NCBI RefSeq assembly: GCF_019038595.1
Contig: NZ_JAHOPF010000002.1
Location: 539,496 to 603,495 of the forward strand
Length of the DNA: 64,000 bases
Direction of reading: 5' to 3'
Source of the DNA: Kaistella soli
Lineage (GTDB): Bacteria > Bacteroidota > Bacteroidia > Flavobacteriales > Weeksellaceae
Shown here: piece after piece, positions 53,771 to 62,431 of the stretch
How positions within the stretch are numbered: position 1 is the stretch's first letter
How the letters are laid out: every line of letters begins with the position of its first letter
The notes under the pieces: generated by a model
Seen by the model: the letters and a program-made list of their open reading frames with translations, nothing else
What the model was told of the DNA's origin: nothing
The model's database searches: none
Program-made: the position numbers and the translations under genes

Positions 53771-54439
53771 TTATCTCGAAGCGACCGGAATTACATAATA
53801 GTAAACCGCCATAAAGTGGCAGAAAGTTCCCATTAAAACAAAAATATGAAAAATCACATGATTAAACTTCACCCGGTCCAGACTGTATAATACCGCACCG
53901 ACGGTATAGGAAATACCTCCGGAAAACAGCCATATCAGACCTTTATGATCCAGATTCAGCATTAAACTTTTAAAACTGAATATAATCAGCCAGCCCATTG
54001 ACACATATAAAATGGTGGATAAAACTTTAAATCTTCCCGTGAGAAAGATTTTCATTACAATCCCCGCCAGCGCAATGCACCAGACGACGGAAAAGATGAC
54101 CCAACCTTCGGTTCCGCTCAGCGTTACGAGAACGAACGGTGTGTAAGTGCCGGCAATCAAAACAAATATCGCGGCATGATCGACGATATTCAGAAAATAT
54201 CTTAATGCAGGCGTTTTGGAATGGTGATATAGTGTGGAAGCCAGATACAGCAGTATCATGCTGAGTCCGAAAACCGGAAAACTGATTATTGCCCAGATGC
54301 TGTGCAGTTCTGCGGCCCGGAAAATCAAAAGGACCAGCGCCACCACACTAAGGACTAAACCTACAAAATGAGACCACACATTCAGGCTTTCTTCCAGTGA
54401 TGAGTAGGTTTCAATCTGATATAGTTTTCCCGTTTTCAT
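53771..54439 (-). CDS. trhA: Hemolysin III / PAQR-family membrane protein TrhA
   Basis: A 222-residue protein with seven membrane helices. The PAQR metal-site motifs are present: SSLEESLNVWSHFVG (about 14-28), ASTLYHHSKTPALRYFLNIVDHAAIF (His and Asp, split about 67-92) and a final HIFVLMGTFCHFMAVYYY (two His, about 198-207). In E. coli TrhA helps keep membrane lipid order. It is located 3 nt after gpsA, a phospholipid-synthesis gene, which fits a membrane role. Confidence 0.88.
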   Translation of the reverse strand: MKTGKLYQIETYSSLEESLNVWSHFVGLVLSVVALVLLIFRAAELHSIWAIISFPVFGLSMILLYLASTLYHHSKTPALRYFLNIVDHAAIFVLIAGTYTPFVLVTLSGTEGWVIFSVVWCIALAGIVMKIFLTGRFKVLSTILYVSMGWLIIFSFKSLMLNLDHKGLIWLFSGGISYTVGAVLYSLDRVKFNHVIFHIFVLMGTFCHFMAVYYYVIPVASR

Positions 54440-54442
54440 GGG

Positions 54443-55450
54443 TTAGTTCAACTTGGCAGTGAGTTTTTTATATTCTTTTTCTGCGTTTTTATCTTCGTAG
54501 AGAATTCTGTAAACCGCATCGATAATAGGAGTATCCATCTTTCTCTCTTTTGCGGTTTTGTAGATCGAATCTGCGGCATAATACCCTTCCGCAATCATAT
54601 TCATTGACTGAATGGCTGATTTTACTGTGTATCCTTTCCCTATTAAGTTCCCTAAATTCCTGTTTCTGGAGAAAAGGGAATAAGCGGTCACCAATAAGTC
54701 TCCTAAATAGGCACTTTCGTTGACGTCACGCGGCATTTCGTGAATTCCTTCCAGAAAGAGTTCCATTTCACGGATGGCATTGGATACGAACACCGCGGTG
54801 AAGTTATCACCATAACCTAATCCGCTTGCGATACCAGCGCCCACAGCATAAATATTTTTAAGAATCGCACTGTACTCATTACCCAGAATATCACAGCTGC
54901 AGTTCACCTTGATGAAACGGGATGCAAAACAGTCGTGCAGTACTTTTCTGTTTTCTTCCACCGAGGCTATGGTAAGGTAAGAAAGTCTTTCCATCGCCAC
55001 TTCTTCCGCGTGACACGGCCCTGCAATTACTGCCTGGCTGCGGAAACCGATCTTGAACTCGTCACGCAGATAATGCGCTACCACATCATTTACTTTAGGA
55101 ACAATCCCCTTGATGGCAGAAACAAAGATCTTTCCTTTATAATCGCAGGTCATCTTATCTAAAGTATCGGACAGATAAATGGACGGGGTTGCCAAAACCA
55201 CAATATCACAGGCCGAAACCAGTTCGTTAATATCCGTTGTCAGCTTCAGGTTTTTCACATTGAACTGTACCGCGGTAAGGTAAGTCGGGTTATGATGACG
55301 CAGCTCAATGGCTCCTTTTACAAACTCGTTTCTTACGCACCAGTGCACGGTTTTACAGTTTTCGGTAAGCATCTTTACTATTGCGGTTGCAAAACTTCCA
55401 CTTCCTACAACGCCCACCACCTGTTGGCTGTTCTGATCTTTTTTAGTCAT
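54443..55450 (-). CDS. gpsA: Glycerol-3-phosphate dehydrogenase [NAD(P)+]
   Basis: A 335-residue enzyme that reduces dihydroxyacetone phosphate to sn-glycerol 3-phosphate for phospholipid synthesis. The cofactor motif is VVGVVGSGSFATAIVKML (about 11-28). Further family blocks are VSAIKGIVP (about 111), AGPCHAEEVA (about 143), catalytic Lys in EYSAILKNIYAVGAGIASGLGYGDN (split about 192-216) and GLGYGDNF. First gene of the operon with its own -7 box. Confidence 0.94.
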   Translation of the reverse strand: MTKKDQNSQQVVGVVGSGSFATAIVKMLTENCKTVHWCVRNEFVKGAIELRHHNPTYLTAVQFNVKNLKLTTDINELVSACDIVVLATPSIYLSDTLDKMTCDYKGKIFVSAIKGIVPKVNDVVAHYLRDEFKIGFRSQAVIAGPCHAEEVAMERLSYLTIASVEENRKVLHDCFASRFIKVNCSCDILGNEYSAILKNIYAVGAGIASGLGYGDNFTAVFVSNAIREMELFLEGIHEMPRDVNESAYLGDLLVTAYSLFSRNRNLGNLIGKGYTVKSAIQSMNMIAEGYYAADSIYKTAKERKMDTPIIDAVYRILYEDKNAEKEYKKLTAKLN

Positions 55451-55467
55451 AGTCTACACTTGAATCA

Positions 55468-55475
55468 CAAAGATA
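55468..55475 (-). promoter_or_regulatory. -7 box TATCTTTG for the gpsA operon
   Basis: Minus-strand TAnnTTTG match 17 nt upstream of the gpsA ATG. Confidence 0.55.
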
Positions 55476-55807
55476 CGAAAGTGTGTTAGTCAAAAAAAAG
55501 ATTTTGGGGAGAAAAGCGGAAAGCCTCTGTTTTTGTGATAAGATTAACAGCGGAGAAAAAATTTTTTAAGAATACTTAAAAGAAATTCGTTTATGTCAGA
55601 AAAATGAAACATCGGACAAAAACCTTCAATGCAGAAAAGCAGCAGACCGGTTAATGAAGTCCGTTAACTTGCAATTCCTGAGATTATTAACACTAATTTT
55701 TAAAAATTTCTTAATAACTGACTTGCCAACCTCTCATTTGAATTGATTTTAATCATAGTTTTAAAGGTTTATTGACTAACACACAGCTGCTAATCTATTT
55801 TTTTAAT

Positions 55808-55815
55808 TATTTTTG
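55808..55815 (+). promoter_or_regulatory. -7 box TATTTTTG for the M23 peptidase gene
   Basis: TAnnTTTG match 25 nt upstream of the ATG at 55841. Confidence 0.5.
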
Positions 55816-55840
55816 CACACCTAAAAATGTATCATAAAGA

Positions 55841-56764
55841 ATGAAGAATTTCTTAAGCAACAAAAAGAAGGTGAATGTTCTCTTGGGAGCGCTTCTGCTT
55901 GTTATTTTCGGACAGGCATTATTCATCGGGAAAATTTTCTCGGAAAAAAGCGACAAAACTTACGAAGTAAATTTAGTAAAGATAAATACCCAGAAAGACA
56001 GTATTGATTACCTGGAGATGAAAAACAACCTTACTTTGGTTGATAACACGGTGAGAGAACTCAATTCGTTTCTGGCTTCCAAAAACATCAGTGACGGCAA
56101 AATAGAGATACTTGCAAAAGACAGCATTTCCAACGCGGTATATCTTGCAAAACAAACCAACCGCTACAGCCAGTATTTAATGGATCTGCAGAACAAACTG
56201 CAGCAGGTACCGCTCGGTATTCCTACGGAAGGCTATATCTCTTCCAATTTCGGGAAGCGGAAAAACCCGATTCCTTTTCCAAATGTCTTGCTTGCAAGTG
56301 CGAAACCTATGAAACCGACGGCCAAACCTGAGCCTCAGTACACCGAAGTAAAGGACAGCCTTGGAAACATAAAAAGAATTCCGGTGACTGGGACTGATAA
56401 TGTGGTAGCAAAAACCATGGAGAAAAACAATCCGCCGGCGGAGGCTGACCAGATGCAGTTCCATAAAGGATTGGATATCGCGGTACCTTACGGAACCGAT
56501 GTGCGCGCTGCCGCAAAAGGAACGGTAATTTTCGCAGGTCAGAAAGGCGGTTACGGAAACTGCGTTATTGTATCCCACGGAAACGGACTTGCAACACTTT
56601 ACGGTCACCTTTCCGAGATTCTGGTGGATGCCAATGACGTGATCAAAGTCAATCAGGTGATTGCAAGATCAGGTAATTCGGGACGTTCTACCGGACCTCA
56701 TCTTCATTATGAAGTGCACAAAAACAACACGCCGGTAAACCCGAAACTGTTTATGAATCTTTAA
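55841..56764 (+). CDS. M23-family peptidoglycan endopeptidase
   Basis: A 307-residue membrane-anchored periplasmic protein. An N-terminal helix (about 12-31) anchors it, followed by a coiled-coil stretch (35-125). The M23 metallopeptidase domain starts at GYISSNFGKRKNP (about 131) and has zinc ligands in HKGLDIA (HxxxD, about 211-215) and GPHLHYEVH (HxH, about 292). Between the first strand and HKGLD lies a 60-70-residue insert rich in Lys/Pro/Thr that most M23 domains lack. Complete ligands suggest an active DD-endopeptidase and not a NlpD-like activator. Confidence 0.88.
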   Translation: MKNFLSNKKKVNVLLGALLLVIFGQALFIGKIFSEKSDKTYEVNLVKINTQKDSIDYLEMKNNLTLVDNTVRELNSFLASKNISDGKIEILAKDSISNAVYLAKQTNRYSQYLMDLQNKLQQVPLGIPTEGYISSNFGKRKNPIPFPNVLLASAKPMKPTAKPEPQYTEVKDSLGNIKRIPVTGTDNVVAKTMEKNNPPAEADQMQFHKGLDIAVPYGTDVRAAAKGTVIFAGQKGGYGNCVIVSHGNGLATLYGHLSEILVDANDVIKVNQVIARSGNSGRSTGPHLHYEVHKNNTPVNPKLFMNL

Positions 56765-56783
56765 GAGTCCTTCACGATATTTC

Positions 56784-56811
56784 AAACGCTCCGTAACGGG
56801 GCGTTTTTTTT
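56784..56811 (+). terminator. Terminator after M23 peptidase gene
   Basis: AAACGCTCCG-TAA-CGGGGCGTTT stem (one G-T pair) followed by T8. Confidence 0.82.
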
Positions 56812-56849
56812 GGTTTACTGAATACGCGAGGACATTGATTACTCTAAGG

Positions 56850-57056
56850 TTACTTATCCTTCTTTTCAGGGGCATTCTGCGGAGGCATTGCGGTAGACGC
56901 GTTGATACTGTCTCCCTTTATGGAATCCTGAATATGGTTCTGAATCAGTTTTTTTTCAGTTTCCGCGTAATCTGCCGGTTCCGTGCTTTGAGGCTTGTCA
57001 TTCTGTGAGCAGCTTACCGCAGCCATACTCACCATTGCGATGATTAATTTTTTCAT
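56850..57056 (-). CDS. Small lipoprotein
   Basis: A 68-residue protein with signal peptide and lipobox AVSC (Cys 16), then a polar, acidic/basic tail with no fold signature (SQNDKPQSTEPADYAETEK...). Function unknown. Divergent from the next lipoprotein, whose N terminus also begins MKKLII. Confidence 0.6.
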   Translation of the reverse strand: MKKLIIAMVSMAAVSCSQNDKPQSTEPADYAETEKKLIQNHIQDSIKGDSINASTAMPPQNAPEKKDK

Positions 57057-57238
57057 GGGGAAAGGATTTAAATTTAAATTTCAGCAGAAAGGTATTGAAG
57101 CCCATCTGCCGCTGCAGAATATCTTGTCCGCAGCAGCATACTATTCAGTTCAGAAAAAACTGTACCATCTTTGTGTTTTCGAAAACTTCAGTCAAGAAGG
57201 TATTTTGAAAAAAGCTTATATTCGTTTTAAATTAAAGT

Positions 57239-57781
57239 ATGAAAAAACTGATCATCCTCGTTTCTGCCGTAACGCTATTGAATTCCTGTATCGTTTCCAC
57301 CGCCGCAAAAGTGGTAAAAGGCACGACGAAGGTTGCCTATAAAGCAGTGAAAGGAACCGTAAAAGGCATAGGCTGGACGGTTGCCAAAGCAAAAGGCAAA
57401 ATAGACGAAGACCGTATTGACGGCACCTGGAAAGTGGTGGGAGCCTATAAAGGTTCTTTTGCTGATTTCGAGAAAGACGGGAATCCTGACAGTTCTTTCA
57501 GCAGCGAATGCGGAGGATTCGATCAGATGGTTTTTAGTGCCAAAAGGTCCAAATTCAAGCCTGTACACTGCAGTACTGAAGAGGAAGACTGGGTAAAATA
57601 CGATTTCGAATTCGGGAAAAATCCAGCTACCAAAGAGAGAGAAAATTATCTCGAATATAATTCCGGCAACTACATTTCTGTCATCGATGTAAGCAGCAAA
57701 ACCATGGTTCTGGAGGGCAATCTGATGCCTAAACTGGCATTTTCCGGAACGAAACTGTATCTTCTTGAAAAGGTAAAATAG
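57239..57781 (+). CDS. Lipoprotein, possibly lipocalin-like
   Basis: A 180-residue protein with lipobox LNSC (Cys 17). A Lys/Gly/Val-rich segment with three near-repeats (KVVKGTTKVAYKAVKGTVKG) is followed by DGTWKVVGAYKG (about 62-73) and a series of short strands ending MPKLAFSGTKLYLLEKV. The DGTWK entry plus strands recalls lipocalin-like domains, but this is weak. Outer-membrane or inner-membrane anchoring is inferred from the lipobox. Confidence 0.65.
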   Translation: MKKLIILVSAVTLLNSCIVSTAAKVVKGTTKVAYKAVKGTVKGIGWTVAKAKGKIDEDRIDGTWKVVGAYKGSFADFEKDGNPDSSFSSECGGFDQMVFSAKRSKFKPVHCSTEEEDWVKYDFEFGKNPATKERENYLEYNSGNYISVIDVSSKTMVLEGNLMPKLAFSGTKLYLLEKVK

Positions 57782-57961
57782 GGCAAAACTTTCCGTTATT
57801 TTCCATTATTTTCCATTTTTTTTCATTAAAGGGAGGAAAAGGGTATTTTTGGGAAACTACGCCGATAGTGTTTTCCGGCAACAATATTCTTCAAACACTT
57901 TCTATCAGAAGGTTTTTTACAGGAAACTTTACTTTACAAAAATATAAGGAACTGATGTTTC

Positions 57962-58036
57962 TATATCCTTTGTATATCCATTGTATATCCTTTGTATATC
58001 CTTTCTTCGACCGTTGTATATCCATTCTATATTCAC
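57962..58036. repeat. 11-bp tandem repeats TATATCC(T/A)TTG
   Basis: Four adjacent units start at 57962, 57973, 57984 and 57995; after a short break two more degenerate units occur at about 58015-58036. The period is close to one helical turn. Confidence 0.85.
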
Positions 58037-58093
58037 TGTTCGTATACTGTTCGATGTTTGGATCATTTAAACTTATCGCCTTTGTAGTTTTTC

Positions 58094-58432
58094 TTAACCA
58101 CAGAGAACACAGAGATTTCACAGAGGACACAGGGAGTTTATTCTGCTGAACCGTAATGATCGATGCATGATCATATTGTATGTGCTTTTGTGACTTTGTG
58201 GTTTTTTTAACCACCGAGAACAGAGAGGTTTCACAAAGGACAGAAGGAGTTTATTCTGCTGAACCGTAATGAGTGATGCATGATCATATTGTATGTGCTT
58301 TTGTGACTTTGGGTTTTTTTTAACCACAGAGAACACAGAGATTTCACAGCGGACACAGGGAGCTAATGCTGTTTTTGTGTTCTAGAGTTAATTTAAATGC
58401 GAAACTTTGTGACTTTGTGGTTTTCTAAACAG
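58094..58432. repeat. 113-bp tandem repeats (AACCACAGAG ... CTTTGTGGTT)
   Basis: Units begin with TTAACCAC at 58094, 58207 and 58320, exactly 113 nt apart. The first two are nearly identical and the third diverges in its middle. Each unit opens with AACCAC(A/C)GAG and closes with TTTTGTGACTTTG(T)GGTTT, so its ends are inverted copies of each other. A nested near-palindrome around GATGCATGATCATA lies in the middle of the first two. Confidence 0.88.
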
Positions 58433-58590
58433 CAGTGCTCATGGAGGCGTTAATGAAGACACGGAGACATTAGTGGAGTGAAGTTCAGTTCTTTTCTGAC
58501 GCATCAGAAAACATTTCCTGCTTTACGGTTTTCCTTTTTGTGGGATTCATCAGAATGAGTATCTTTAAGACTTACCTATAAAAACTATTT

Positions 58591-59556
58591 ATGTCTCTAA
58601 CATTTCTACTGTTGGTGCTGATCGGGGTACTGGTTACCATTGGGATCATCACAAAAAAACTCGACGTCCTCACCTACTCTGAACCCGATAAAAACGGGAA
58701 CCGCAAACCTACCGGTTTCAAATGGAAACCCGTCACTTTTATCTTACTCTCCGTTCTTGCAGCACTTTTCCAGCCCATCAATTATGAGGTGATCAGTGTG
58801 GGTCACAAAGGACTTTTAATCAATTTACTCGGCGACAAGCGGGGCGCTTCGAATACTGAAGAGGTTTCGGGAGTGGTGTTCTATAACAAATACACCCAGG
58901 AAATTCAGGAAGTTCCGCTCGATCAGAGACATATTGAATATCCGGAATCCATTATTGTTGCGAAAGGCGGTTTCCCCTGCCCTATCAAACCTTCGTTCAA
59001 CTATTCGGTGAAGGAATCTACCGCGTCTGATATGTTTACGAACCTGAGGTCCACCTACAAAAAAGGCGGACTGGAAGCAATACAGGAAGGCTGGCTGAAC
59101 AATGCCATCATCGGCGCCATCAACGATGTTGCTAACAGGCATTCAATCGACTACCTGTTCAACAACCGGGAAACTTATGAGGCAGAAATTCTGTCGGAAG
59201 TGAATAAAAGAATCGGGAAATGGTTTATGGTGTCCCAACTGAAAACCAATATCCAGCCCCCAAAAGCCATCCGCCAGTCGATTGAAGACAAGGCAACGGC
59301 AGATGCTGATGCGATTAAAGCCGAAGCTCAGGCAAGAGTTGCACAGGCAGATGCTCAGAGAAAGATACAGCTGGCGAAAGGAGATTCGGCTTCTGTGGTC
59401 ATCAGAGCGCAGGCGGAGGCAAAAGCCATCAGCCTGAAACAGCAGGAAATTACGCCTACTTATGTGGAATACCAGCGTGTGCTGAAATGGGATGGCGTAA
59501 TGCCGAGCACGGTGCTGGGGAGCGGGAGTAATACTTTACTGAATGTAAGCAAGTAA
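58591..59556 (+). CDS. SPFH/band-7 (prohibitin-like) membrane protein
   Basis: A 321-residue protein with two N-terminal hydrophobic segments (about 4-20 and 47-62), then an SPFH domain starting at NYEVISVGHKGLLIN (about 65) and containing NYSVKEST and RSTYKKGGLEAIQEGW. A long Ala/Gln/Glu/Lys-rich coiled-coil follows (about 215-285: IEDKATADADAIKAEAQARV...). SPFH proteins form ring-like microdomain scaffolds that often control membrane proteases. Solitary gene; its 5' side is the repeat field. Confidence 0.85.
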   Translation: MSLTFLLLVLIGVLVTIGIITKKLDVLTYSEPDKNGNRKPTGFKWKPVTFILLSVLAALFQPINYEVISVGHKGLLINLLGDKRGASNTEEVSGVVFYNKYTQEIQEVPLDQRHIEYPESIIVAKGGFPCPIKPSFNYSVKESTASDMFTNLRSTYKKGGLEAIQEGWLNNAIIGAINDVANRHSIDYLFNNRETYEAEILSEVNKRIGKWFMVSQLKTNIQPPKAIRQSIEDKATADADAIKAEAQARVAQADAQRKIQLAKGDSASVVIRAQAEAKAISLKQQEITPTYVEYQRVLKWDGVMPSTVLGSGSNTLLNVSK

Positions 59557-59835
59557 GAGGAACTTAAGACTCTGCAAACATAGCGTGTTTTTACATTTTT
59601 ATTAAAAATATACTCTATTTTTTTGAATTCAATAATGGGAGTAGGTATAGTACGTTTATAGGGTGTTTATACGACGACATTATCCAAAATCTGTTGTGAA
59701 TCATATAAAATATTAGCAGATAATTAAGGATATTGTAAATAGGCGGATGAGGAGCAGCAACAGCTAGACGCTATAAAATGCGAAGTTGTATGAAGAATTT
59801 TAGAGTTTATTAATTTAATAATAAAAATCAATAAT
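59557..59835. other. 279-nt AT-rich spacer before the kinase gene
   Basis: No gene, tRNA or TAnnTTTG box seen near the kinase start. It ends in a very A/T-rich leader. Nothing else is identifiable; it marks the left edge of the more AT-rich cassette. Confidence 0.5.
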
Positions 59836-60897
59836 ATGAGCATTACGGATATTGCAGCGCACAATTTGACCGGTAGAACCTTAAAAAACGAATGGACTGT
59901 AAGGCATAAGGTAGTGCAAGCGGTGGGAGCAACTGGTGGATTCTTTAGTGTTTGTTACATAGTAGAGAAAAATGGTGAGAAAGCATTTTTAAAGGCATTA
60001 AATTTTAACGCTTTTTTCCAACAATTTCCCGGAAGATCGATTGTAGAGATTTTACAAGAACAAACTAACGCGTTTACGTTTGAGAAAAACCTACTTTTAA
60101 AATGTAAAGACAGTAGACTCACAAAAGTCGCAGTCATCATAGATGAAGGAGAAATAATAGTTGAGGGATTTACAATATCTAATGTACCCTATCTCATATT
60201 TGAGATTGCTGAGGGTGATATCCGCTCCAATATTAAGTTTTCAAATAATGTTGATTTAGTTTGGAAAATAAAATCGTTACACGATGTTGCCGTTGCTTTA
60301 GAACAGTTACACAGTGTAAAGATTGCACATCAGGACCTTAAACCATCAAACATCCTATTGTATGATAGAGCTTCAACTTCTAAGATTGGAGATTTAGGAA
60401 GATCTCTATGTGCGACCATTCCCGCGCCGCACGACGATGGATATTTCAGCGGGCAAATGGACTATTCGCCGCCAGAATTTTTATATAAGTACACCATCCC
60501 AGATTGGAACATAAGAGTCAACTCCACTGACATGTATTTATTTGGTAGTTTGGTGACTTATTATTTTATAGGTGTTAATATGACCGCATTAATTGGGAAA
60601 AATTTAGACCCAAGGTTTCGATGGGGTGTTTTTTCTGGTAGTTTTGATCAAGTTAAAAATTATTTAATTGATGCTTATACCAGAAGCATTGATGAATTAT
60701 CCTCAAGTTTTGATAATCAAGAATTTTCAACTGATTTAACAGAAATAATTAAATACTGCTGTTTTCCCATACCTGAGAAGAGGGGGCATATAAAGAATAT
60801 TAAAGAAGTTGGAAATCAATTTAGCCTAAAAAGAGCTATTTCTAAATTAGATTTGATCAAAAGGCGAGCAGAACTAAATTTATATAAAAATGACTAA
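59836..60897 (+). CDS. Serine/threonine protein kinase
   Basis: A 353-residue soluble kinase. It has a Gly-rich loop GATGGFFSVCYIV (31-43), phosphate-anchoring Lys53 (FLKAL), a likely alphaC Glu83, catalytic loop H165-Q-D-L-K-P-S-N172 and metal-binding D186-L-G188, then SPPE at 211-214 in place of APE. The Arg of HRD is Gln, so it is a non-RD kinase, usually not dependent on activation-loop phosphorylation. The catalytic Lys, Asp, Asn and Asp residues are all present, so activity is likely. No membrane or sensor domain is attached; the last 60 residues are helical. It overlaps the next gene by 8 nt. Base composition is visibly more AT-rich than the core genes, suggesting transfer. Confidence 0.9.
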   Translation: MSITDIAAHNLTGRTLKNEWTVRHKVVQAVGATGGFFSVCYIVEKNGEKAFLKALNFNAFFQQFPGRSIVEILQEQTNAFTFEKNLLLKCKDSRLTKVAVIIDEGEIIVEGFTISNVPYLIFEIAEGDIRSNIKFSNNVDLVWKIKSLHDVAVALEQLHSVKIAHQDLKPSNILLYDRASTSKIGDLGRSLCATIPAPHDDGYFSGQMDYSPPEFLYKYTIPDWNIRVNSTDMYLFGSLVTYYFIGVNMTALIGKNLDPRFRWGVFSGSFDQVKNYLIDAYTRSIDELSSSFDNQEFSTDLTEIIKYCCFPIPEKRGHIKNIKEVGNQFSLKRAISKLDLIKRRAELNLYKND

Positions 60898-62431
60898 TAT
60901 CTACGAACTCGAAAGGAGATTTCTTGTCCCTAATTGGAGAGATTTTCGCAGAACGGTAAAAATTGGAGAGCTTGGGCTTCTGCATGATAGCAAAAAATTA
61001 AGTATTGACAAATCCGGTGTTTTATTAGATTGGCAAAACAATAAAACAATCGGCGTCGCAGCAGACTTAATAAATAGATCTTTTATATTAAACGATTTAT
61101 TTTCTACTGAGCTACAAGATGCAATCAGGTTGGTTGAAGAAAACATTTTGGACGCGTCAAATCCTTTACTTTCACTAATTAACCAAATTAAAGACGAGCT
61201 GAATCCAGAGATTGAAAGTAGCACAAAAGTTTTAGAAAAGAACATCACATCAATTGACGAATTTAATTCTATTTTTGATGAGAAATTGTTTAACAAAATA
61301 ATATCGAAAACCAAAAACAAAACTAAAAACCACTTAAATAATGCTATATACTGGGTCGAGTTAGCGAGATTATACACTATAAAGGGCCATTTACATAAGG
61401 CCGAAAAAAGTATGATAATAGCATTAAATTTAGCATCTGAAAATAGGTTTGTGTTACGATCCGCAACAAGGTTTTTTATACATAATGGTGATGAAGAAAG
61501 GGCACTGTATTATTTACGAAAGACTAGCAATATAAAAAATGATCCATGGTTGATTTCAGCACATATAGCGTCTTCACAATTAATAAATCGATTTTCCCCA
61601 TTTATTAAAAATGGCTTTAAATTAATTGAGTCAAAAAATCTATCCTTGTTTGATATCACTGAATTATCAAGTTCATTAGGGTCACTGGAACTGGAAAATG
61701 GGTCTTTTAAAAAAGCAAAACCTTTACTGGATATATCAATTTCTTGTCCTAATGATAATAGTTTAGCACAATTTGAATGGCTCAGCAAAAGAGATGGTAG
61801 GTTGATATTCAATACAGAAGATTTTGATAAGGTTATCAATCCCTTTGAAGCCTTTGCGTATGAAAATTTTAAAAAAGGAAATTTTAAAAAGTCTTTTTAT
61901 AATTGCATAGATTGGTTTTTGGATATACCTTTTTCAAAAAGACCCCTAATGTTTGCCTCGTACATTGCAACTATATTAGGGGAGCATGACAAATCAATTA
62001 TGTTATGTATGGTAGGATTAAGATACGATAATAATGAAATTGGATTTGTAAACAATTTAGTTTACAACTACTGCATTAAGAACGATTTAGTTAATGCTAA
62101 TAAATATCTGACAACTTATTTAAGTAAAAATCCTACAAATGAATTAACAAATGAGGTTAAAGTAACCTTACAAGCTACCATTGGTTTATTTCTTCTCAGA
62201 AGTCAAAGAATAAACGAAGGGAAGAAGATATACAAATCTGCATTGGATAATTCATTAAATTTAAAAAACAATTACTATTACAATTTAGTATTAATAAACT
62301 TGACAAGGGAGTTACATTACTTGAAAGATGATGAATTTGACTATTACTACGAAAAATTTAAGTCTTTAAAATCTGAGGATAAAGATGTGATTATTCAGAA
62401 GGAAAGTGTAGAAAAAATCATCGTAAGATAA
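60890..62431 (+). CDS. TPR-repeat partner of the kinase, function unknown
   Basis: A 513-residue soluble protein I do not recognise. Residues 1-135 form a distinct domain (FLVPNWRDFRRTVKIGELGLL, split about 11-31, then GVLLDWQNNKTIGVAADLINRSF) that matches no family I know. From about 148 onward it is helical-repeat, with TPR-like units such as YWVELARLYTIKGHLHKAEKS, RATRFFIHNGDEERALYYLRK and AFAYENFKKGNFKKSFYNCI. TPR arrays bind peptides, so it could be kinase substrate, sensor or effector scaffold. Its start codon lies within the kinase gene (8-nt overlap), so the two are translationally coupled. Confidence 0.75.
   Translation: MTNIYELERRFLVPNWRDFRRTVKIGELGLLHDSKKLSIDKSGVLLDWQNNKTIGVAADLINRSFILNDLFSTELQDAIRLVEENILDASNPLLSLINQIKDELNPEIESSTKVLEKNITSIDEFNSIFDEKLFNKIISKTKNKTKNHLNNAIYWVELARLYTIKGHLHKAEKSMIIALNLASENRFVLRSATRFFIHNGDEERALYYLRKTSNIKNDPWLISAHIASSQLINRFSPFIKNGFKLIESKNLSLFDITELSSSLGSLELENGSFKKAKPLLDISISCPNDNSLAQFEWLSKRDGRLIFNTEDFDKVINPFEAFAYENFKKGNFKKSFYNCIDWFLDIPFSKRPLMFASYIATILGEHDKSIMLCMVGLRYDNNEIGFVNNLVYNYCIKNDLVNANKYLTTYLSKNPTNELTNEVKVTLQATIGLFLLRSQRINEGKKIYKSALDNSLNLKNNYYYNLVLINLTRELHYLKDDEFDYYYEKFKSLKSEDKDVIIQKESVEKIIVR

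Larger units (their letters stand above)
55451..55840. other. 390-nt divergent intergenic region between gpsA and the M23 peptidase
   Basis: AT-rich spacer holding the gpsA box TATCTTTG on the minus strand (55468-55475) and the peptidase box TATTTTTG on the plus strand (55808-55815). I see no ORF, tRNA or strong hairpin between them. Confidence 0.6.
57782..58590. repeat. 809-nt intergenic repeat field
   Basis: No convincing gene. Left to right it holds a 10-bp tandem TTATTTTCCA (57796-57815, then a decayed third unit), an 11-bp tandem array near 57962-58036, and 113-bp tandem units from 58094 to about 58432. The short open frames here cross repeat boundaries and show no conserved protein features. 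Confidence 0.75.

Noticed and set aside
57868..58336. Short open frames on both strands in the repeat field
   Set aside because: They run through 11-bp and 113-bp repeats whose periods are not multiples of three, and have no protein-like conservation.
57962..58432. CRISPR-like array
   Set aside because: The units are directly tandem (11 bp or 113 bp) without unique spacers of equal length, and there are no cas genes nearby.
59740..59800. Possible coding remnant (ADEEQQQLDAIKCEVV) before the kinase
   Set aside because: An in-frame TAG lies immediately upstream and only 16 codons are open; chance is likely.
60901..61377. 158-codon minus-strand open frame inside the kinase partner
   Set aside because: Ser/Leu/Phe-rich shadow typical of AT-rich antisense frames.
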